Assembly (NCBI RefSeq): GCF_014842915.1
Contig: NZ_JACYXI010000001.1
Coordinates: 372,001-436,000, forward strand
Length of the DNA stretch: 64,000 nt
Origin: Roseibium litorale
GTDB taxonomy: Bacteria > Pseudomonadota > Alphaproteobacteria > Rhizobiales > Stappiaceae
Reading direction: 5' to 3'
Part shown: positions 48,634 through 60,293 of the stretch, in pieces
Layout of the letters: each line of letters starts with the position of its first letter
Position numbering within the stretch: position 1 is the stretch's first letter
Notes under the pieces: model-generated
Databases searched by the model: none
What the model saw: the letters and a program-made list of their open reading frames with translations, nothing else
Told to the model about the DNA's origin: nothing
Position numbers and translations under genes: made by a program

Positions 48634-49156
48634 GGTCTTAATCCCGGTCTGTCGTCCATCTGGCAGAGAGGAAGACAGCGTCCATCAGGGCCCGACTTAC
48701 CCGCCTCACCGCATGAGCGACAGGAAATGCCCCTCACGCAGCTAGGTGCCCGGGCAGCACTTCACGGTTCTCGAAAATGGAAATTTCATAAATATTTCAT
48801 AATCAAAGCCGGTTTGAACAGGCTTCATTTTCATTTGAAAACAACGAGGGCGAGCACATGGCGCGTGCGCGTGGAGAGGACGGGCGGCGCGGCATGCAAA
48901 CATCCAATCTGATCGACGGATTTACCCCAAGGTCTTTTCCGGCTCAGTCAGCAAGCGGGAGAAACTTCGTCACGGCCCCACTTCCGGCGGAATGCCCTGA
49001 TGTGGTCAGGGGGCCAGAAATTTATCTAATTTACCCCACGGCATAGGCCACGAACTTTGCCACCAAAAATCAGCTAGCAAAGAGGTTTCTTGGTCTCCCA
49101 TTTCCTGCGGTGATCTGATAAACCGGCGCCAAATAGCCCAAGGCGCGCGCGCCGCA
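48634..49156. other. Intergenic region between coiled-coil gene and purL
   Basis: About 520 bp between divergent genes. An AT-rich core at 48775-48850 carries a near-tandem repeat of ATTTCATAA and could hold the promoter of the minus-strand gene. A 62-codon frame at 48858-49046 (plus strand) has no protein-like character and is not called. Confidence 0.45.
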
Positions 49157-51370
<2,214 letters not shown>

Positions 51371-51431
51371 TCAGGCCCCGCCGGAGAGACCGGCAAAACT
51401 GCGAAATTCTGAGGAAGAGGACAGCACCAAC

Positions 51432-51665
51432 ATGCCAATGGACGCCAATAAGATCGAGGCCCTCATCAAAGCCGCATTGCCGGATGCGAAGGTCGAGATC
51501 CGGGATCTGGCCGGTGACGGAGACCATTACGCCGCCAATGTCGTGTCCGAATCCTTCCGCGGCATCAGCCGCGTGCAACAGCATCAGCTTGTTTATCAGG
51601 CCCTGAAGGGCAACATGGGCGGCGAATTGCACGCCCTGGCTCTTCAAACCAAGGCCCCGGATTGA
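51432..51665 (+). CDS. BolA/IbaG family protein
   Basis: 77 residues. The class II KH-like BolA fold is seen in IEALIKAALPDAKVEIRDLA and SFRGISRVQQHQLVYQALKG, including the conserved histidine that helps hold a [2Fe-2S] cluster with a CGFS glutaredoxin. The partner glutaredoxin is encoded 127 bp downstream. Start may be at codon 1 or codon 3. Confidence 0.92.
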   Translation: MPMDANKIEALIKAALPDAKVEIRDLAGDGDHYAANVVSESFRGISRVQQHQLVYQALKGNMGGELHALALQTKAPD

Positions 51666-51791
51666 CCTTGACGGCCTCAGATCCGGTAAGGGCTGAAGCT
51701 GACGGCGGATCGGACTGACATCAACCTCTCTCCCCTTGGCACCGGCTGAAGCGCATGTGCCGGCAAGGGTCAGGACAAAGGAGCGAAGATC

Positions 51792-52124
51792 ATGAGCATC
51801 CAGGACTGGATCAAGAACGAAGTCGAAACCAACGACGTGGTGCTGTTCATGAAGGGCACCCCGAACTTCCCCCAGTGCGGGTTCTCCGGGCAGGTCGTTC
51901 AGATCCTCGACTACGTCGGCGCGCCCTATAAGGGCATCAACGTTCTCGAAGACGATGAACTGCGCAACGGCATCAAGGAATTCACCAACTGGCCGACCAT
52001 TCCCCAGCTCTACGTCAAGGGCGAGTTTGTCGGCGGTTGCGACATCATCCGCGAGATGTTCCAGAACCAGGAACTTCAGTCGCTGATGACCGAGAAGGGT
52101 ATCGAGGTCAAGCAGAGCGCCTGA
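51792..52124 (+). CDS. grxD: Monothiol glutaredoxin Grx4/GrxD
   Basis: 110 residues. CGFS active site (Cys29), with VVLFMKGTPNFPQCGFSGQV, NWPTIPQLYVKGEFVGGCDI. It carries and transfers [2Fe-2S] clusters and pairs with BolA. Followed by a good terminator. Confidence 0.96.
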   Translation: MSIQDWIKNEVETNDVVLFMKGTPNFPQCGFSGQVVQILDYVGAPYKGINVLEDDELRNGIKEFTNWPTIPQLYVKGEFVGGCDIIREMFQNQELQSLMTEKGIEVKQSA

Positions 52125-52151
52125 TTGGCTGCACACTGCAAACCTTGAAAC

Positions 52152-52184
52152 AAGGGCGGCTCATACGGGCCGCCCTTTTCTTTT
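52152..52184 (+). terminator. Intrinsic terminator after grxD
   Basis: AAGGGCGGC (52152-52160) pairs with GCCGCCCTT (52169-52177), followed by TTCTTTT, 28 bp past the stop. Confidence 0.87.
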
Positions 52185-52211
52185 GCCCTGTGAACCTAGT
52201 TTGCGTTGGGC

Positions 52212-52727
52212 CTAGTTTGCGTCCGGTTTTTGCGCCGCGTCCGCCAGAAGCCGGTGGTCCACCAGCCATTTCAGGCCGCGTTTCCACGCCTCATCCGTGT
52301 TGCCGCGGATATCCGTCTGATAGAGCCGGACAATCTCACCGGTCGACGCATCCCGCTCCCGCAGAATAATGGTCTGAACCAGAACGGACAGTTTCTGAAC
52401 CGCTCCCGTGATCGAGGCAGGCGCCCCCACTTTCCGCGCAAGCTTTTCCTCGCAGTGATTGCAAGTAAAGACATCGCCATAGCGGGAAACTTCCTCTCCG
52501 AGCGGAGTTGTATCAACCAGCTCGAACTCACCGCTCTCCGCCAGAAGCTCCCTGAGATAGCCGTTCAGCATTCCGATACGCCGGTGTTCGGCTTCGTTCT
52601 TGGCACCGAACTCTACTTCCTGGCTAAAGTTGATGAAGCTCATGTCGAAGACAGCAACCTCTCTGGCCTGTCCGGACACAGGGAACAACAACGCCAGAAC
52701 CAGCGGCAGACACATACGATACAGCAT
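52212..52727 (-). CDS. DUF2380-like predicted periplasmic protein
   Basis: 171 residues with a signal peptide (LPLVLALLFPVSGQA). The mature part starts REVAVFDMSFINFSQEVEFG and contains MLNGYLRELLAESGEFELVD and a CNHC pair. The pattern resembles the DUF2380/DUF3280 group of exported proteins of unknown function. The ATG at 52727 has GGAGG upstream; an in-frame ATG at 52754 would place nine residues before it. Confidence 0.65.
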   Translation of the reverse strand: MLYRMCLPLVLALLFPVSGQAREVAVFDMSFINFSQEVEFGAKNEAEHRRIGMLNGYLRELLAESGEFELVDTTPLGEEVSRYGDVFTCNHCEEKLARKVGAPASITGAVQKLSVLVQTIILRERDASTGEIVRLYQTDIRGNTDEAWKRGLKWLVDHRLLADAAQKPDAN

Positions 52728-52940
52728 GACAACCCGCCTCCCAACGGCCTTCATCCCGTTAGGCTAACGTAAGATCTGAGGAAACCGCAACGTTAATTAG
52801 GCAAAATTTGCCGACCGGTGCTTGCGAATCGTCTAGTCTGAACCTCAGGTGAATGCCGGATTCAGGGTCAGTACAGTCGCGTACCGCCATTCTCCATCCT
52901 GCCAACCGGAGCAAAGCTCCGCAGCAAGGGGATCGGGGAC

Positions 52941-53237
52941 ATGAAACTCGTTACGCTTGGATCGATGTGTCTGGGAGCCGCAGCAGCTATTGCTCTTGTC
53001 GGACAAGGTCTGGTGCCGGGCCTGCTGGATAGGCCCGCCGGTGGAGGAGACCTGACACGGACAGACTGTGCAAGGATCACGGTCTTTGCCCCTTCAGGAC
53101 CCAAAACGGCAGAAGACCTTTGCCGGCCTTATGGCGGACTGGCACTTAAGAACGCCGCGCCCAGCGACGAGGGCCTGGTTATTCTCGTTCGCAATCAGCC
53201 TATGGGTGGCTTCAGGGCCAATACAGAAATCCGCTGA
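52941..53237 (+). CDS. Small predicted secreted protein
   Basis: 98 residues. N-terminal hydrophobic segment (TLGSMCLGAAAAIALVGQG) reads as a signal peptide or anchor; the remainder has two cysteines (TDCARITV, EDLCRPYG) that could pair. Family not recognised. A GGGGA site lies close to the ATG. Convergent with ttcA, 3 bp apart. Confidence 0.6.
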   Translation: MKLVTLGSMCLGAAAAIALVGQGLVPGLLDRPAGGGDLTRTDCARITVFAPSGPKTAEDLCRPYGGLALKNAAPSDEGLVILVRNQPMGGFRANTEIR

Positions 53238-53240
53238 GCC

Positions 53241-54218
53241 TCATTCAGCCGCAAAGAGGTTGCGTGTCATCGCCAGACCAGCACCGCAGGGCTCTTCCGC
53301 ACCGTCCCCGCCGGCGACTGACGCATCGCCCGGGCGCAGATTGATGAAATCATAGAGCGAGCGGTCAAGCAGGTGTGACGGGCGGGTGTGTCCCAGTGCC
53401 CGCGCCATGACGCCCAGGCGTCCGGGGGTTTCCTTTTCCCAGCCCTGGAGCATCCGCTTCACTTCCTCGCGCTGCAGCCCATCCTGCGAACCGCAGAGAT
53501 TGCAGGGAATGATCGGGAACTGCATGCCCTGCGCAAATTTGGCGATGTCGCTCTCGGCTGAATATGCCAGCGGACGGAGAACCAGCAGATCCCCTTCATC
53601 ATTGACCAGCTTCGGTGGCATGGATGCAAGGCGCCCGCCGTGGAAGAGGTTCATGAAGAAGGTTTCGAGAATGTCTTCCCGGTGGTGCCCCAGAACAATG
53701 GCCTCACAGCCCTGCTCACGGGCCACCCGGTAGAGAATGCCGCGGCGCAGGCGCGAGCACAGGGAGCAATAGGTCCGGTGGGCCGGGATCTTGTCCGTGA
53801 CGATGGAATAGGTGTCCTCACGGATGATCAGATGCTCGATGCCGTTGGTCTCGAACCACTCGGGCAGAATATGCGCTGGGAAGCCCGGCTGGGCCTGGTC
53901 CAGATTGCAGGCGAGAAGGTCGACAGGCAGCAGGCCGCGCCACTTCAATTCGATCAGAATCGCCAGAAGACTGTAGCTGTCCTTACCGCCCGACAGGCAG
54001 ACAAGCCATTTGGGCAGCTTGCCATCCTCACGTTGCGGGCCAACCATGGCGAAATCATCCATGGCCTGGCGCGCCTGGCGCAGCAGGCGCTTGCGCAGCT
54101 TCTTGAACTCGACGCTGGACGGCGCATTGTGCAGCACCGGCGGCACATCGGCGTCACCGGCTTCCGGCAAATTGTCCTGGACGGCGGCCTGATCCGTTGT
54201 TGAGTTCAACAAGCTCAT
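53241..54218 (-). CDS. ttcA: tRNA 2-thiocytidine(32) synthetase TtcA
   Basis: 325 residues. PP-loop ATPase that thiolates C32 of tRNA using an Fe-S cluster. PP-loop SGGKDS (76-81) and the paired cysteine motifs [10 protein letters not shown] and CNLCGSQ are intact. The N-terminal 30 residues and the C-terminal Gly/Ala-rich tail are variable extensions. Confidence 0.94.
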   Translation of the reverse strand: MSLLNSTTDQAAVQDNLPEAGDADVPPVLHNAPSSVEFKKLRKRLLRQARQAMDDFAMVGPQREDGKLPKWLVCLSGGKDSYSLLAILIELKWRGLLPVDLLACNLDQAQPGFPAHILPEWFETNGIEHLIIREDTYSIVTDKIPAHRTYCSLCSRLRRGILYRVAREQGCEAIVLGHHREDILETFFMNLFHGGRLASMPPKLVNDEGDLLVLRPLAYSAESDIAKFAQGMQFPIIPCNLCGSQDGLQREEVKRMLQGWEKETPGRLGVMARALGHTRPSHLLDRSLYDFINLRPGDASVAGGDGAEEPCGAGLAMTRNLFAAE

Positions 54219-54318
54219 AATCTCCTGAAGGTGTCCGCGCGGAAAATACTGGTGGCTGCCTCATAGGGCAAGACCTGCCATTTCCCATCCCGGCAAAGTG
54301 TGATGGGAACCGCGCCAC

Positions 54319-54346
54319 AAAAAAAGGCTGCCCAGGTGGGGCAGCC
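54319..54346 (-). terminator. Intrinsic terminator of rpsD
   Basis: On the minus strand GGCTGCCC pairs with GGGCAGCC across a short loop, followed by TTTTTTT. It lies about 25 bp beyond the rpsD stop. Confidence 0.87.
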
Positions 54347-54371
54347 TTTCCTTGTTCCGAACGGACCAGTC

Positions 54372-54989
54372 TTAACGCGAATAGAATTCGACGACCAGGT
54401 TCGGTTCCATCTGTACCGGGTACGGCACGTCAGCAAGAGCCGGAACGCGCGCGAAGGTCGCGGTCAGCTTGTTGGTGTCAACCTGGAGATAGTCCGGGAT
54501 GTCGCGTTCAGCGGACTGAACGGCTTCCAGAACGATTGCCAGCTGCTTGGACTTTTCGCGGACTTCAATCACGTCGCCCGGACGAACCCGGTAAGACGGA
54601 ATGTTGACGCGCTTGCCGTTGACCTTGACGTGGCCGTGGTTCACGAACTGACGTGCTGCGAACACGGTCGGAACGAACTTGGAACGGTAGACGATGGCGT
54701 CCAGACGGCGCTCCAGCAGACCGACGAGGTTTTCACCGGTGTCGCCACGCAGACGCGAAGCCTCTGCATAGATTGCACGGAACTGCTTTTCGGACAGATC
54801 GCCGTAGTAGCCCTTGAGCTTCTGCTTGGCGCGGAGCTGAACACCGAAGTCGGACAGCTTGCCCTTGCGGCGCTGGCCATGCTGGCCCGGGCCGTATTCA
54901 CGCTTGTTGACCGGGCTCTTCGGACGGCCCCAGATGTTTTCGCCCAGGCGGCGGTCAATCTTGTACTTAACGCTATGGCGCTTCGACAT
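54372..54989 (-). CDS. rpsD: 30S ribosomal protein S4
   Basis: 205 residues, full length, with the conserved core [20 protein letters not shown], the S4 RNA-binding domain ([40 protein letters not shown]) and C-terminal VVEFYSR. Assembles 16S rRNA early in 30S formation. It is a lone gene, as usual in this group, not in the alpha operon. Confidence 0.98.
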   Translation of the reverse strand: MSKRHSVKYKIDRRLGENIWGRPKSPVNKREYGPGQHGQRRKGKLSDFGVQLRAKQKLKGYYGDLSEKQFRAIYAEASRLRGDTGENLVGLLERRLDAIVYRSKFVPTVFAARQFVNHGHVKVNGKRVNIPSYRVRPGDVIEVREKSKQLAIVLEAVQSAERDIPDYLQVDTNKLTATFARVPALADVPYPVQMEPNLVVEFYSR

Positions 54990-55553
54990 CGCGGTTTCCT
55001 TTGTATAACGCGTTGTTCTTCTTCAAGGAAACGCGCCCTCCTTTACCCTCAGACAGGCTGAGGATCGACAGGGTTCCGGCATGGCTGCGCCGGCCAGAAT
55101 CCCACGGGTGCGTGATGACTGAAAAGACGGAAAGTCTTCAGACCGGCGCGTGGTATAGGAGAGAGGCCAATTTGTCAATTGCAACCAGCGGGTTCCTGGG
55201 GGCCGGATGGTCTTTTTTGCCTCCGGATCTGGTTGTTTGCAGCTTAAAGATTGGACTTATGACCCGTTGCCCTATACCAAACATCGAAGGTATGGGAGAC
55301 CAAGGACGACCGGGACGGAGGTTCCAGCAGCAGAGCCGGATAAGATATATTTTAAAACTGCAAATTATCTTCCCACGGCAGAGCTGCACCTGACGCGCAA
55401 CCTCTTGATGGCAAAGTAGCACTTGGCCGATTTTTAGGAATAATTAAGCGCGCTCAAACATAGTTCTTTGATCTTTCGCACTGTAAGATTTCCGGAGCAG
55501 CCTAAAACTGGTGTCGTGGCCATGCGGCTGGAAACGAGCAGGAGGTAAACCAG
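54990..55553. other. Intergenic region between rpsD and EAL/GGDEF gene
   Basis: About 560 bp between divergent genes with no convincing coding frame (a 130-codon frame at 55001-55393 reads as noise). The rpsD side has a long leader of about 155 bp if the promoter candidate near 55150-55178 is used. The last 120 bp before the EAL/GGDEF gene are AT-rich. Confidence 0.5.
55150..55178 (-). promoter_or_regulatory. Candidate rpsD promoter
   Basis: Minus strand: a perfect TTGACA (55178-55173) followed after 17 bp by TACCAC, or after 15 bp by TATACC. Position about 160 bp upstream of rpsD suits a ribosomal-protein gene leader. Confidence 0.4.
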
Positions 55554-57374
55554 ATGGGTAGCGGGCACATTAGCCCCTTGTTTGCCGCGCCTCTTCCTGG
55601 GCATGCTCAGCATGTCCAGACGGATGCGTTCGATCTGGATATTCCGGAGCTGATCGAGAAGACCTCCTACGCGTTTCAGCCCATCGTCGATTTTTCCACC
55701 GGGGTCGTCTATGGCTACGAGGCCCTGATCCGGAACATCGAGCCCTTCGGCTTCAAGTCTCCGACTGCCTTGTTCAACCACGCAATGGCAACCGGACAGT
55801 TGCCTGAGCTTGAGCCCGCGCTCCTGCGCAAGGCTCTGGATATCTTTTCCAGTGTTCTGACGGCTCGTGGAACCAAGCTGTTTTTCAACCTGGATGGCCG
55901 TGGCATCGGCAGCGAACTGGACCCGCGCGCGCATCTCGCGACGATTCTGACGGAGAAAGGCTTCAGCCCGAGCCAGGTCTGCCTGGAGCTTTCCGAGCGC
56001 CACCAGAACGATTATTCCGATATTACCGATCATGCGCTGAACGACCTGCGCCGCAGCGGTTTCCTGCTAGCGCTTGACGACTTCGGCCAGGGTTTCTCTG
56101 AACTCAGACTGATGCACGATCTCGGGCCTGACTATGTGAAGATCGACCGGTTTTTCCTGACTGGAATCGACACAGATCCGCGGCGCAAACTGTTTGTGAC
56201 CACGGTCGCCAATCTGGCCCACGTTCTGGGGGCCCGTGTCATCGCGGAAGGTGTGGAAACCGAGCGTGAGTTCAAGTCGTGCCGGGATGCCGGCTGCGAT
56301 CTGGTGCAGGGCTTTTATGTCACGCCTCCACTTGAGAACATGAAGGCGCCGAAGCTCTTCTATGACCACGTCCGTGCACCGGTTTTCGGGAACAAGCGAA
56401 AGGAAGAGGAAGGCCGGATCCGGGCTGAGCTGCTGCAGCTGCCGACCATTTCGGATGGCGCGTCCATGAGCCAGCTGATGGATCTGTTTGTGTCCAACCA
56501 GAATGCTCAGCTTGTGCCGGTGCTCGACAGCAACCAGGAACCCCGCGGCCTGATCCATGAAAGCGATCTGAAGGCCTATCTCTATGCAGGTGGTTTCGGC
56601 GACGAGGACTACAAGGCTGCGCTCGACATGCCCCTGCGCAACTTCGTCCGTTCCTGCCCGATTGCGGATATCGATTCCAACGCGGACATGCTGCTGGTAA
56701 CTTTTGCCTCGTCCCTGAATTCGGACGGCATCATCATCACCCAGAACTTCCGTTATGTCGGCTTCCTCTCGGCAACCTCACTCCTTAAGATCATTCATGA
56801 AAAGCGAATCGAGGAAGCTCAGGACCAGAACCCGCTGACCCGCCTTCCTGGCAACGAGGCCATCAACCGCTTCATTGCGGAAGCGGCCAAGATCCGGTCT
56901 TCGAACCGGCACTTCGTTTACTTCGACTTCGACAATTTCAAACCGTTCAACGACACCTACGGCTATCGTCAGGGTGACCGCGCCATCATTCTCTTCAGCG
57001 AACTGATGCAGCGGCACATTTCAGGCACCGGCTCTTTCCGCGGGCACATTGGCGGCGACGACTTCTTTGCCGGTTATATGAGCGGTGACCAGACGGAGAT
57101 CGCAGGCGACCTGCTGACCCTGAAGCGCGCTTTCAAGCTGGATGTGGAGAGTTTCTACGATCAGGCCCACCGGGAGCGCGGTTACATCGAGGCGACCGAC
57201 CGTTTCGGAGCAACCCGGATGTTCTCGCTGCTGGACTGCTCCATCTCCATGCTGACCTTGCCTTCGGGCGTGTCTCTGACGCCAGCTCAGGTCAATGCGG
57301 AGATCGCAGCACTCAAGAAACAGGCCAAGCGTTCGGACGATGGTCTCGCCGTCAAGACCTATCAGGAAGACTGA
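55554..57374 (+). CDS. EAL - CBS - degenerate GGDEF protein
   Basis: 606 residues with no membrane segment. An N-terminal EAL domain keeps EAL (56-58), LELSER, LALDDFGQGF, YVKIDRFF, VIAEGVETERE and VQGFYVTPP, so cyclic di-GMP hydrolysis is likely. A middle region (about 280-410, VPVLDSNQEPRGLIHESDLK, YVGFLSATSLLKII) looks like paired CBS domains for nucleotide sensing. The C-terminal GGDEF domain reads GGDDF (500-504) and lacks an RxxD site; it may be a weak synthase or a binding/regulatory domain. GGAGG lies nine bases before the ATG. Confidence 0.9.
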   Translation: MGSGHISPLFAAPLPGHAQHVQTDAFDLDIPELIEKTSYAFQPIVDFSTGVVYGYEALIRNIEPFGFKSPTALFNHAMATGQLPELEPALLRKALDIFSSVLTARGTKLFFNLDGRGIGSELDPRAHLATILTEKGFSPSQVCLELSERHQNDYSDITDHALNDLRRSGFLLALDDFGQGFSELRLMHDLGPDYVKIDRFFLTGIDTDPRRKLFVTTVANLAHVLGARVIAEGVETEREFKSCRDAGCDLVQGFYVTPPLENMKAPKLFYDHVRAPVFGNKRKEEEGRIRAELLQLPTISDGASMSQLMDLFVSNQNAQLVPVLDSNQEPRGLIHESDLKAYLYAGGFGDEDYKAALDMPLRNFVRSCPIADIDSNADMLLVTFASSLNSDGIIITQNFRYVGFLSATSLLKIIHEKRIEEAQDQNPLTRLPGNEAINRFIAEAAKIRSSNRHFVYFDFDNFKPFNDTYGYRQGDRAIILFSELMQRHISGTGSFRGHIGGDDFFAGYMSGDQTEIAGDLLTLKRAFKLDVESFYDQAHRERGYIEATDRFGATRMFSLLDCSISMLTLPSGVSLTPAQVNAEIAALKKQAKRSDDGLAVKTYQED

Positions 57375-57423
57375 CGGCAGCACGGCTCCTCAAAAAACAA
57401 TCTGGAACACGAGAAGCCTCTGT

Positions 57424-58221
57424 TCAGGCTGGAACTTTCAACCCAAAGCCCGCCATCAACCGGACGGCAGCCGGTTCAGCCTGACCTGTGGTGAAAACCG
57501 CGATATCCGGATAGGCAGATGGGCCCGGGTTCCGCTGTGTGACGACCCTTGAAAGCTGGCGTGCGATGGCTTCCGCCGGATCGAGCCAGTCCACCGGCCA
57601 GGGTGCAACTTCCCGGAACCGGTTGGTCAAGAACGGATAATGGGTGCAGGCGAGCACAACGATATCCGTCCGCCGCCCATCCTTTTCTTCCAGAAAGCAG
57701 GCTTCTGTTTCTGCGCGCAGATCCTCGTCGGGAACAGCCTCACCACGCAGATGCGCCTCGGTCATTTCCGCCAGCCGGTCCGAGCCGACAAGACGCACAT
57801 GGCAGTGCTTCGCGAAATTGGCAATAAGGTCGCGCGTATAGGCCCGGCGCACAGTGCCGGGTGTTGCCAGAACAGAGACGAGACCGGAGCGGGTGCGCTC
57901 AGCCGCAGGCTTGATCGCCGGAACCGTGCCGACGAACACCCGGCCGGGAAAGGCCTTGCGCAAAGCCTCCCCCGCAAGCGTGAACGCCGTGTTGCAGGCA
58001 ATCAAAACCGCCTTGGGATCGTGCGCGTCAATCTGCCTGCCGACCAGGGCAATCAGGCGATCGGTCAGCGGCCCCTCTTCCCAGGCGCCATAGGGGAATC
58101 CTGCGTCATCAAGCACATAGACCAAGCGCTCGAACGGCAGCTTAAACCGCACCTCCCTGAGGACGGTCAGCCCGCCAACGCCCGAATCCAGAACGAGGAT
58201 CGGCCGGTCATCCTGGCCCAT
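57424..58221 (-). CDS. murI: Glutamate racemase
   Basis: 265 residues. Makes D-glutamate for peptidoglycan. The two catalytic cysteines lie in LIACNTAF and [10 protein letters not shown]; the start [14 protein letters not shown] is typical. It directly follows trmJ: the trmJ stop is next to its ATG. Confidence 0.95.
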   Translation of the reverse strand: MGQDDRPILVLDSGVGGLTVLREVRFKLPFERLVYVLDDAGFPYGAWEEGPLTDRLIALVGRQIDAHDPKAVLIACNTAFTLAGEALRKAFPGRVFVGTVPAIKPAAERTRSGLVSVLATPGTVRRAYTRDLIANFAKHCHVRLVGSDRLAEMTEAHLRGEAVPDEDLRAETEACFLEEKDGRRTDIVVLACTHYPFLTNRFREVAPWPVDWLDPAEAIARQLSRVVTQRNPGPSAYPDIAVFTTGQAEPAAVRLMAGFGLKVPA

Positions 58222-59028
58222 TCACACGTCTCCCGTTTCCTCATCCTTGCGCGGACGGGTCTGGCGCTTTTCCAGCGCGGCAACGACACCCCGCAAGGCG
58301 CGAACTTCCTGATCGGTCAGCTCGGCCTTCTGAAAGATATTGCGCAGCGTACGAACCATGTGAGGGCGTCGCTCCACTGGACGGAAGAAGGTCACACCAT
58401 CCAGAGCTGTTTCCAGATGCTCAAAGAAGCGCACGACGTCCTCCTTCGACGCGGGCGGATTTTCCTCTGGCGACAGGCGGAAGGGCAGCGCACCACCGGT
58501 TGCCGTCTTGCGCCATTCATAGGCGCAGACCAGAACCGCCTGGGCGATGTTCAACGATGCAAAATCCGGATCGACCGGCAGCGTGACGATCTCGTCGGCG
58601 AGCGCAACCTCATCATTGTTGAGGCCCCAGCGCTCCCGCCCGAACAGATAACCGGTCGCAAGGCCATTGACGCCAAGGCTGACGCACTTCTGCGCCGCTT
58701 CATCGGGTCCGCGCACGGGCTTGGGCACTTCGCGCGAGCGGGCGGTGGTGGCGAAAACGAACGTCAGATCGGCGATTGCCGCCTCAACGCTGTCAAACAC
58801 CTGAACCTTGTCGATCACATGATCGGCCCGGCTTGCGGCAGCCCGTGCCTTCTCGCTCGGCCAGCCATCCCGCGGATTGACGATGCGAAGATCGGTCAAA
58901 CCGAAATTGGCCATGGCGCGGGCAGCCGTGCCGATGTTCTCACCGAGCTGCGGTTCACACAGGATGACAGCCGGCGGGCGGACATCCACCTGCCGCGCTT
59001 CGTCGCGGATGTTTGCGTTTCTGGTCAT
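58222..59028 (-). CDS. trmJ: tRNA/rRNA methyltransferase of the SPOUT TrmJ type
   Basis: 268 residues. Knotted SPOUT fold with VILCEPQLGENIGTAARAMA, the SAM-binding loop YLFGRERWGLNNDEV and SLNIAQAVLVCAYEW. TrmJ makes 2'-O-methyl at position 32 of tRNA, the same position region that TtcA (5 kb away) thiolates. Co-transcribed with murI. Confidence 0.9.
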   Translation of the reverse strand: MTRNANIRDEARQVDVRPPAVILCEPQLGENIGTAARAMANFGLTDLRIVNPRDGWPSEKARAAASRADHVIDKVQVFDSVEAAIADLTFVFATTARSREVPKPVRGPDEAAQKCVSLGVNGLATGYLFGRERWGLNNDEVALADEIVTLPVDPDFASLNIAQAVLVCAYEWRKTATGGALPFRLSPEENPPASKEDVVRFFEHLETALDGVTFFRPVERRPHMVRTLRNIFQKAELTDQEVRALRGVVAALEKRQTRPRKDEETGDV

Positions 59029-59189
59029 GGCGCGGATTTAACCGAAGGGGCCGCACTTGGAAAGAGGCCATTGTGCCGCCGCCAGCGCTACGGGAAAACA
59101 CTCTGCACAGCAGCGCGAACCGAATTGCAACTTCCGGCAGGGGATCCTACTAATTCACCGAACACCGCCCTGTCTGCGAGATCCCTTTC

Positions 59190-59741
59190 ATGCACATCGA
59201 CACGACCCGCCCCTTGGAGATTGCGGCCTCCCCTCTCAAGCGCATTGGCCTGTTTCTGCTCAGCCCCGTGATGGCCGCCGTTTCACTCTTTCCCATTCTC
59301 TACACCTGGGGCACTCCGGACGCGAACAGCCTGGTGGTGTTCTTCTGCTACATCGGAGTCGTGCTGTTCTCAGCCTGTGGCGTGCTGATCCTTTGGCGGA
59401 CCTTGAAGGAAACCGGGACGGTGATCGAGATCCGGCCCGACGGCATCCGCGACATCCGCGACATCCGCGTTGCGGCGGAAGTCATTCCATGGAGCGCCGT
59501 TCTTGATATCTACACCTGGACCTATCAGCGCCAGTCCATCATGGTCGTCTCCATTCCGCAGGAGGTGGAGCAGACGCTGAACCTGACGCGCATCGCCCGC
59601 TGGTCGCGCAAGGCCAACACCTCGCTTGGAGCAGACGGCCTGTGCATCAGCGCTAGCGGCCTCAAAATCAGCTACGACCAACTTCTGGATGCCACATTGC
59701 AGTATCTCGCTGCCTGGCAAACCGCTCAGGAAAATCCCTGA
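59190..59741 (+). CDS. Predicted membrane protein (STM3941-like)
   Basis: 183 residues. Two hydrophobic segments near the N-terminus (FLLSPVMAAVSLFPILY and SLVVFFCYIGVVLFSACGVL) precede a cytosolic beta-rich domain beginning TVIEIRPDGIRDIRDIRVAA. The outline resembles STM3941-type proteins with a PH-like soluble part; this match is tentative. A 9-bp unit repeated three times (59444-59470) encodes the IRDIRDIR run. Confidence 0.6.
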   Translation: MHIDTTRPLEIAASPLKRIGLFLLSPVMAAVSLFPILYTWGTPDANSLVVFFCYIGVVLFSACGVLILWRTLKETGTVIEIRPDGIRDIRDIRVAAEVIPWSAVLDIYTWTYQRQSIMVVSIPQEVEQTLNLTRIARWSRKANTSLGADGLCISASGLKISYDQLLDATLQYLAAWQTAQENP

Positions 59742-60293
59742 TCAAAGCTGCTTGTAAAACACCGTCGTGGCGGAATAGCCCTCGACCGGGTGGCGGGCGT
59801 AGTCTGGAATGACGCCGACACGGATATAGCCGCACTGCGGATAAAGCCCTTCCGCTGTATCGCCTGTCACCGTGTCCAGAACCAGAAGCGTGCGGCCAAG
59901 ACTGACCGCAAGCTGGTCCAGCGCCTCCAGAAGCTTCCGGGCAATCCCTCTTCTGCGGAAGTCCGGATGCACCAGAAGCTTGGCAACTTCCGCCCTGTGG
60001 CGGCCATTGTCCTGCGGCGCCAGATCCAGCATCACCGTGCCGACGGGACTGCCCGCCTCCATGGCAGCCAGCAGATAACGCTCGCCATTCTCTATGCCCG
60101 GAAGGCGGCTTTGCCAGAAGCGCACCGCTTCCGCATGGCTGAAAGGCTGGACAAAACCGACGCCAGCCCCTCCTTCGACGCAGCCGAGCAAGATATCCGC
60201 GAGGAGATCAAGCTGTCTGGCCGCGTTCTCTGCTGAGAGGATTTCGATCTCAAGCGCCGGATTGGGGCTGGAAACAGGAGACATTTCATTCAT
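59742..60293 (-). CDS. GNAT family N-acetyltransferase
   Basis: 183 residues. The acetyl-CoA-binding motif VHPDFRRRGIARKLLEALDQ (Q/RxxGxG/A type) and the C-terminal GYSATTVFYKQL are typical GNAT features. Substrate unknown. Its ATG overlaps the stop of the upstream XRE-cupin gene as ATGA, so the two are translationally coupled; the regulator may sense the acetylated compound or its precursor. A longer frame to 60761 lies within the regulator gene and is excluded. Confidence 0.88.
   Translation of the reverse strand: MNEMSPVSSPNPALEIEILSAENAARQLDLLADILLGCVEGGAGVGFVQPFSHAEAVRFWQSRLPGIENGERYLLAAMEAGSPVGTVMLDLAPQDNGRHRAEVAKLLVHPDFRRRGIARKLLEALDQLAVSLGRTLLVLDTVTGDTAEGLYPQCGYIRVGVIPDYARHPVEGYSATTVFYKQL

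Noticed and set aside
48858..49046. 62-codon frame upstream of purL
   Set aside because: No homology-like pattern or ribosome site; low-information sequence.
55001..55393. 130-codon frame between rpsD and the EAL/GGDEF gene
   Set aside because: Composition unlike neighbouring genes and no ribosome site; likely leader sequence of rpsD.
57640..59271. 543-codon plus-strand frame across murI and trmJ
   Set aside because: Antisense to two well-conserved genes and without recognisable domains.
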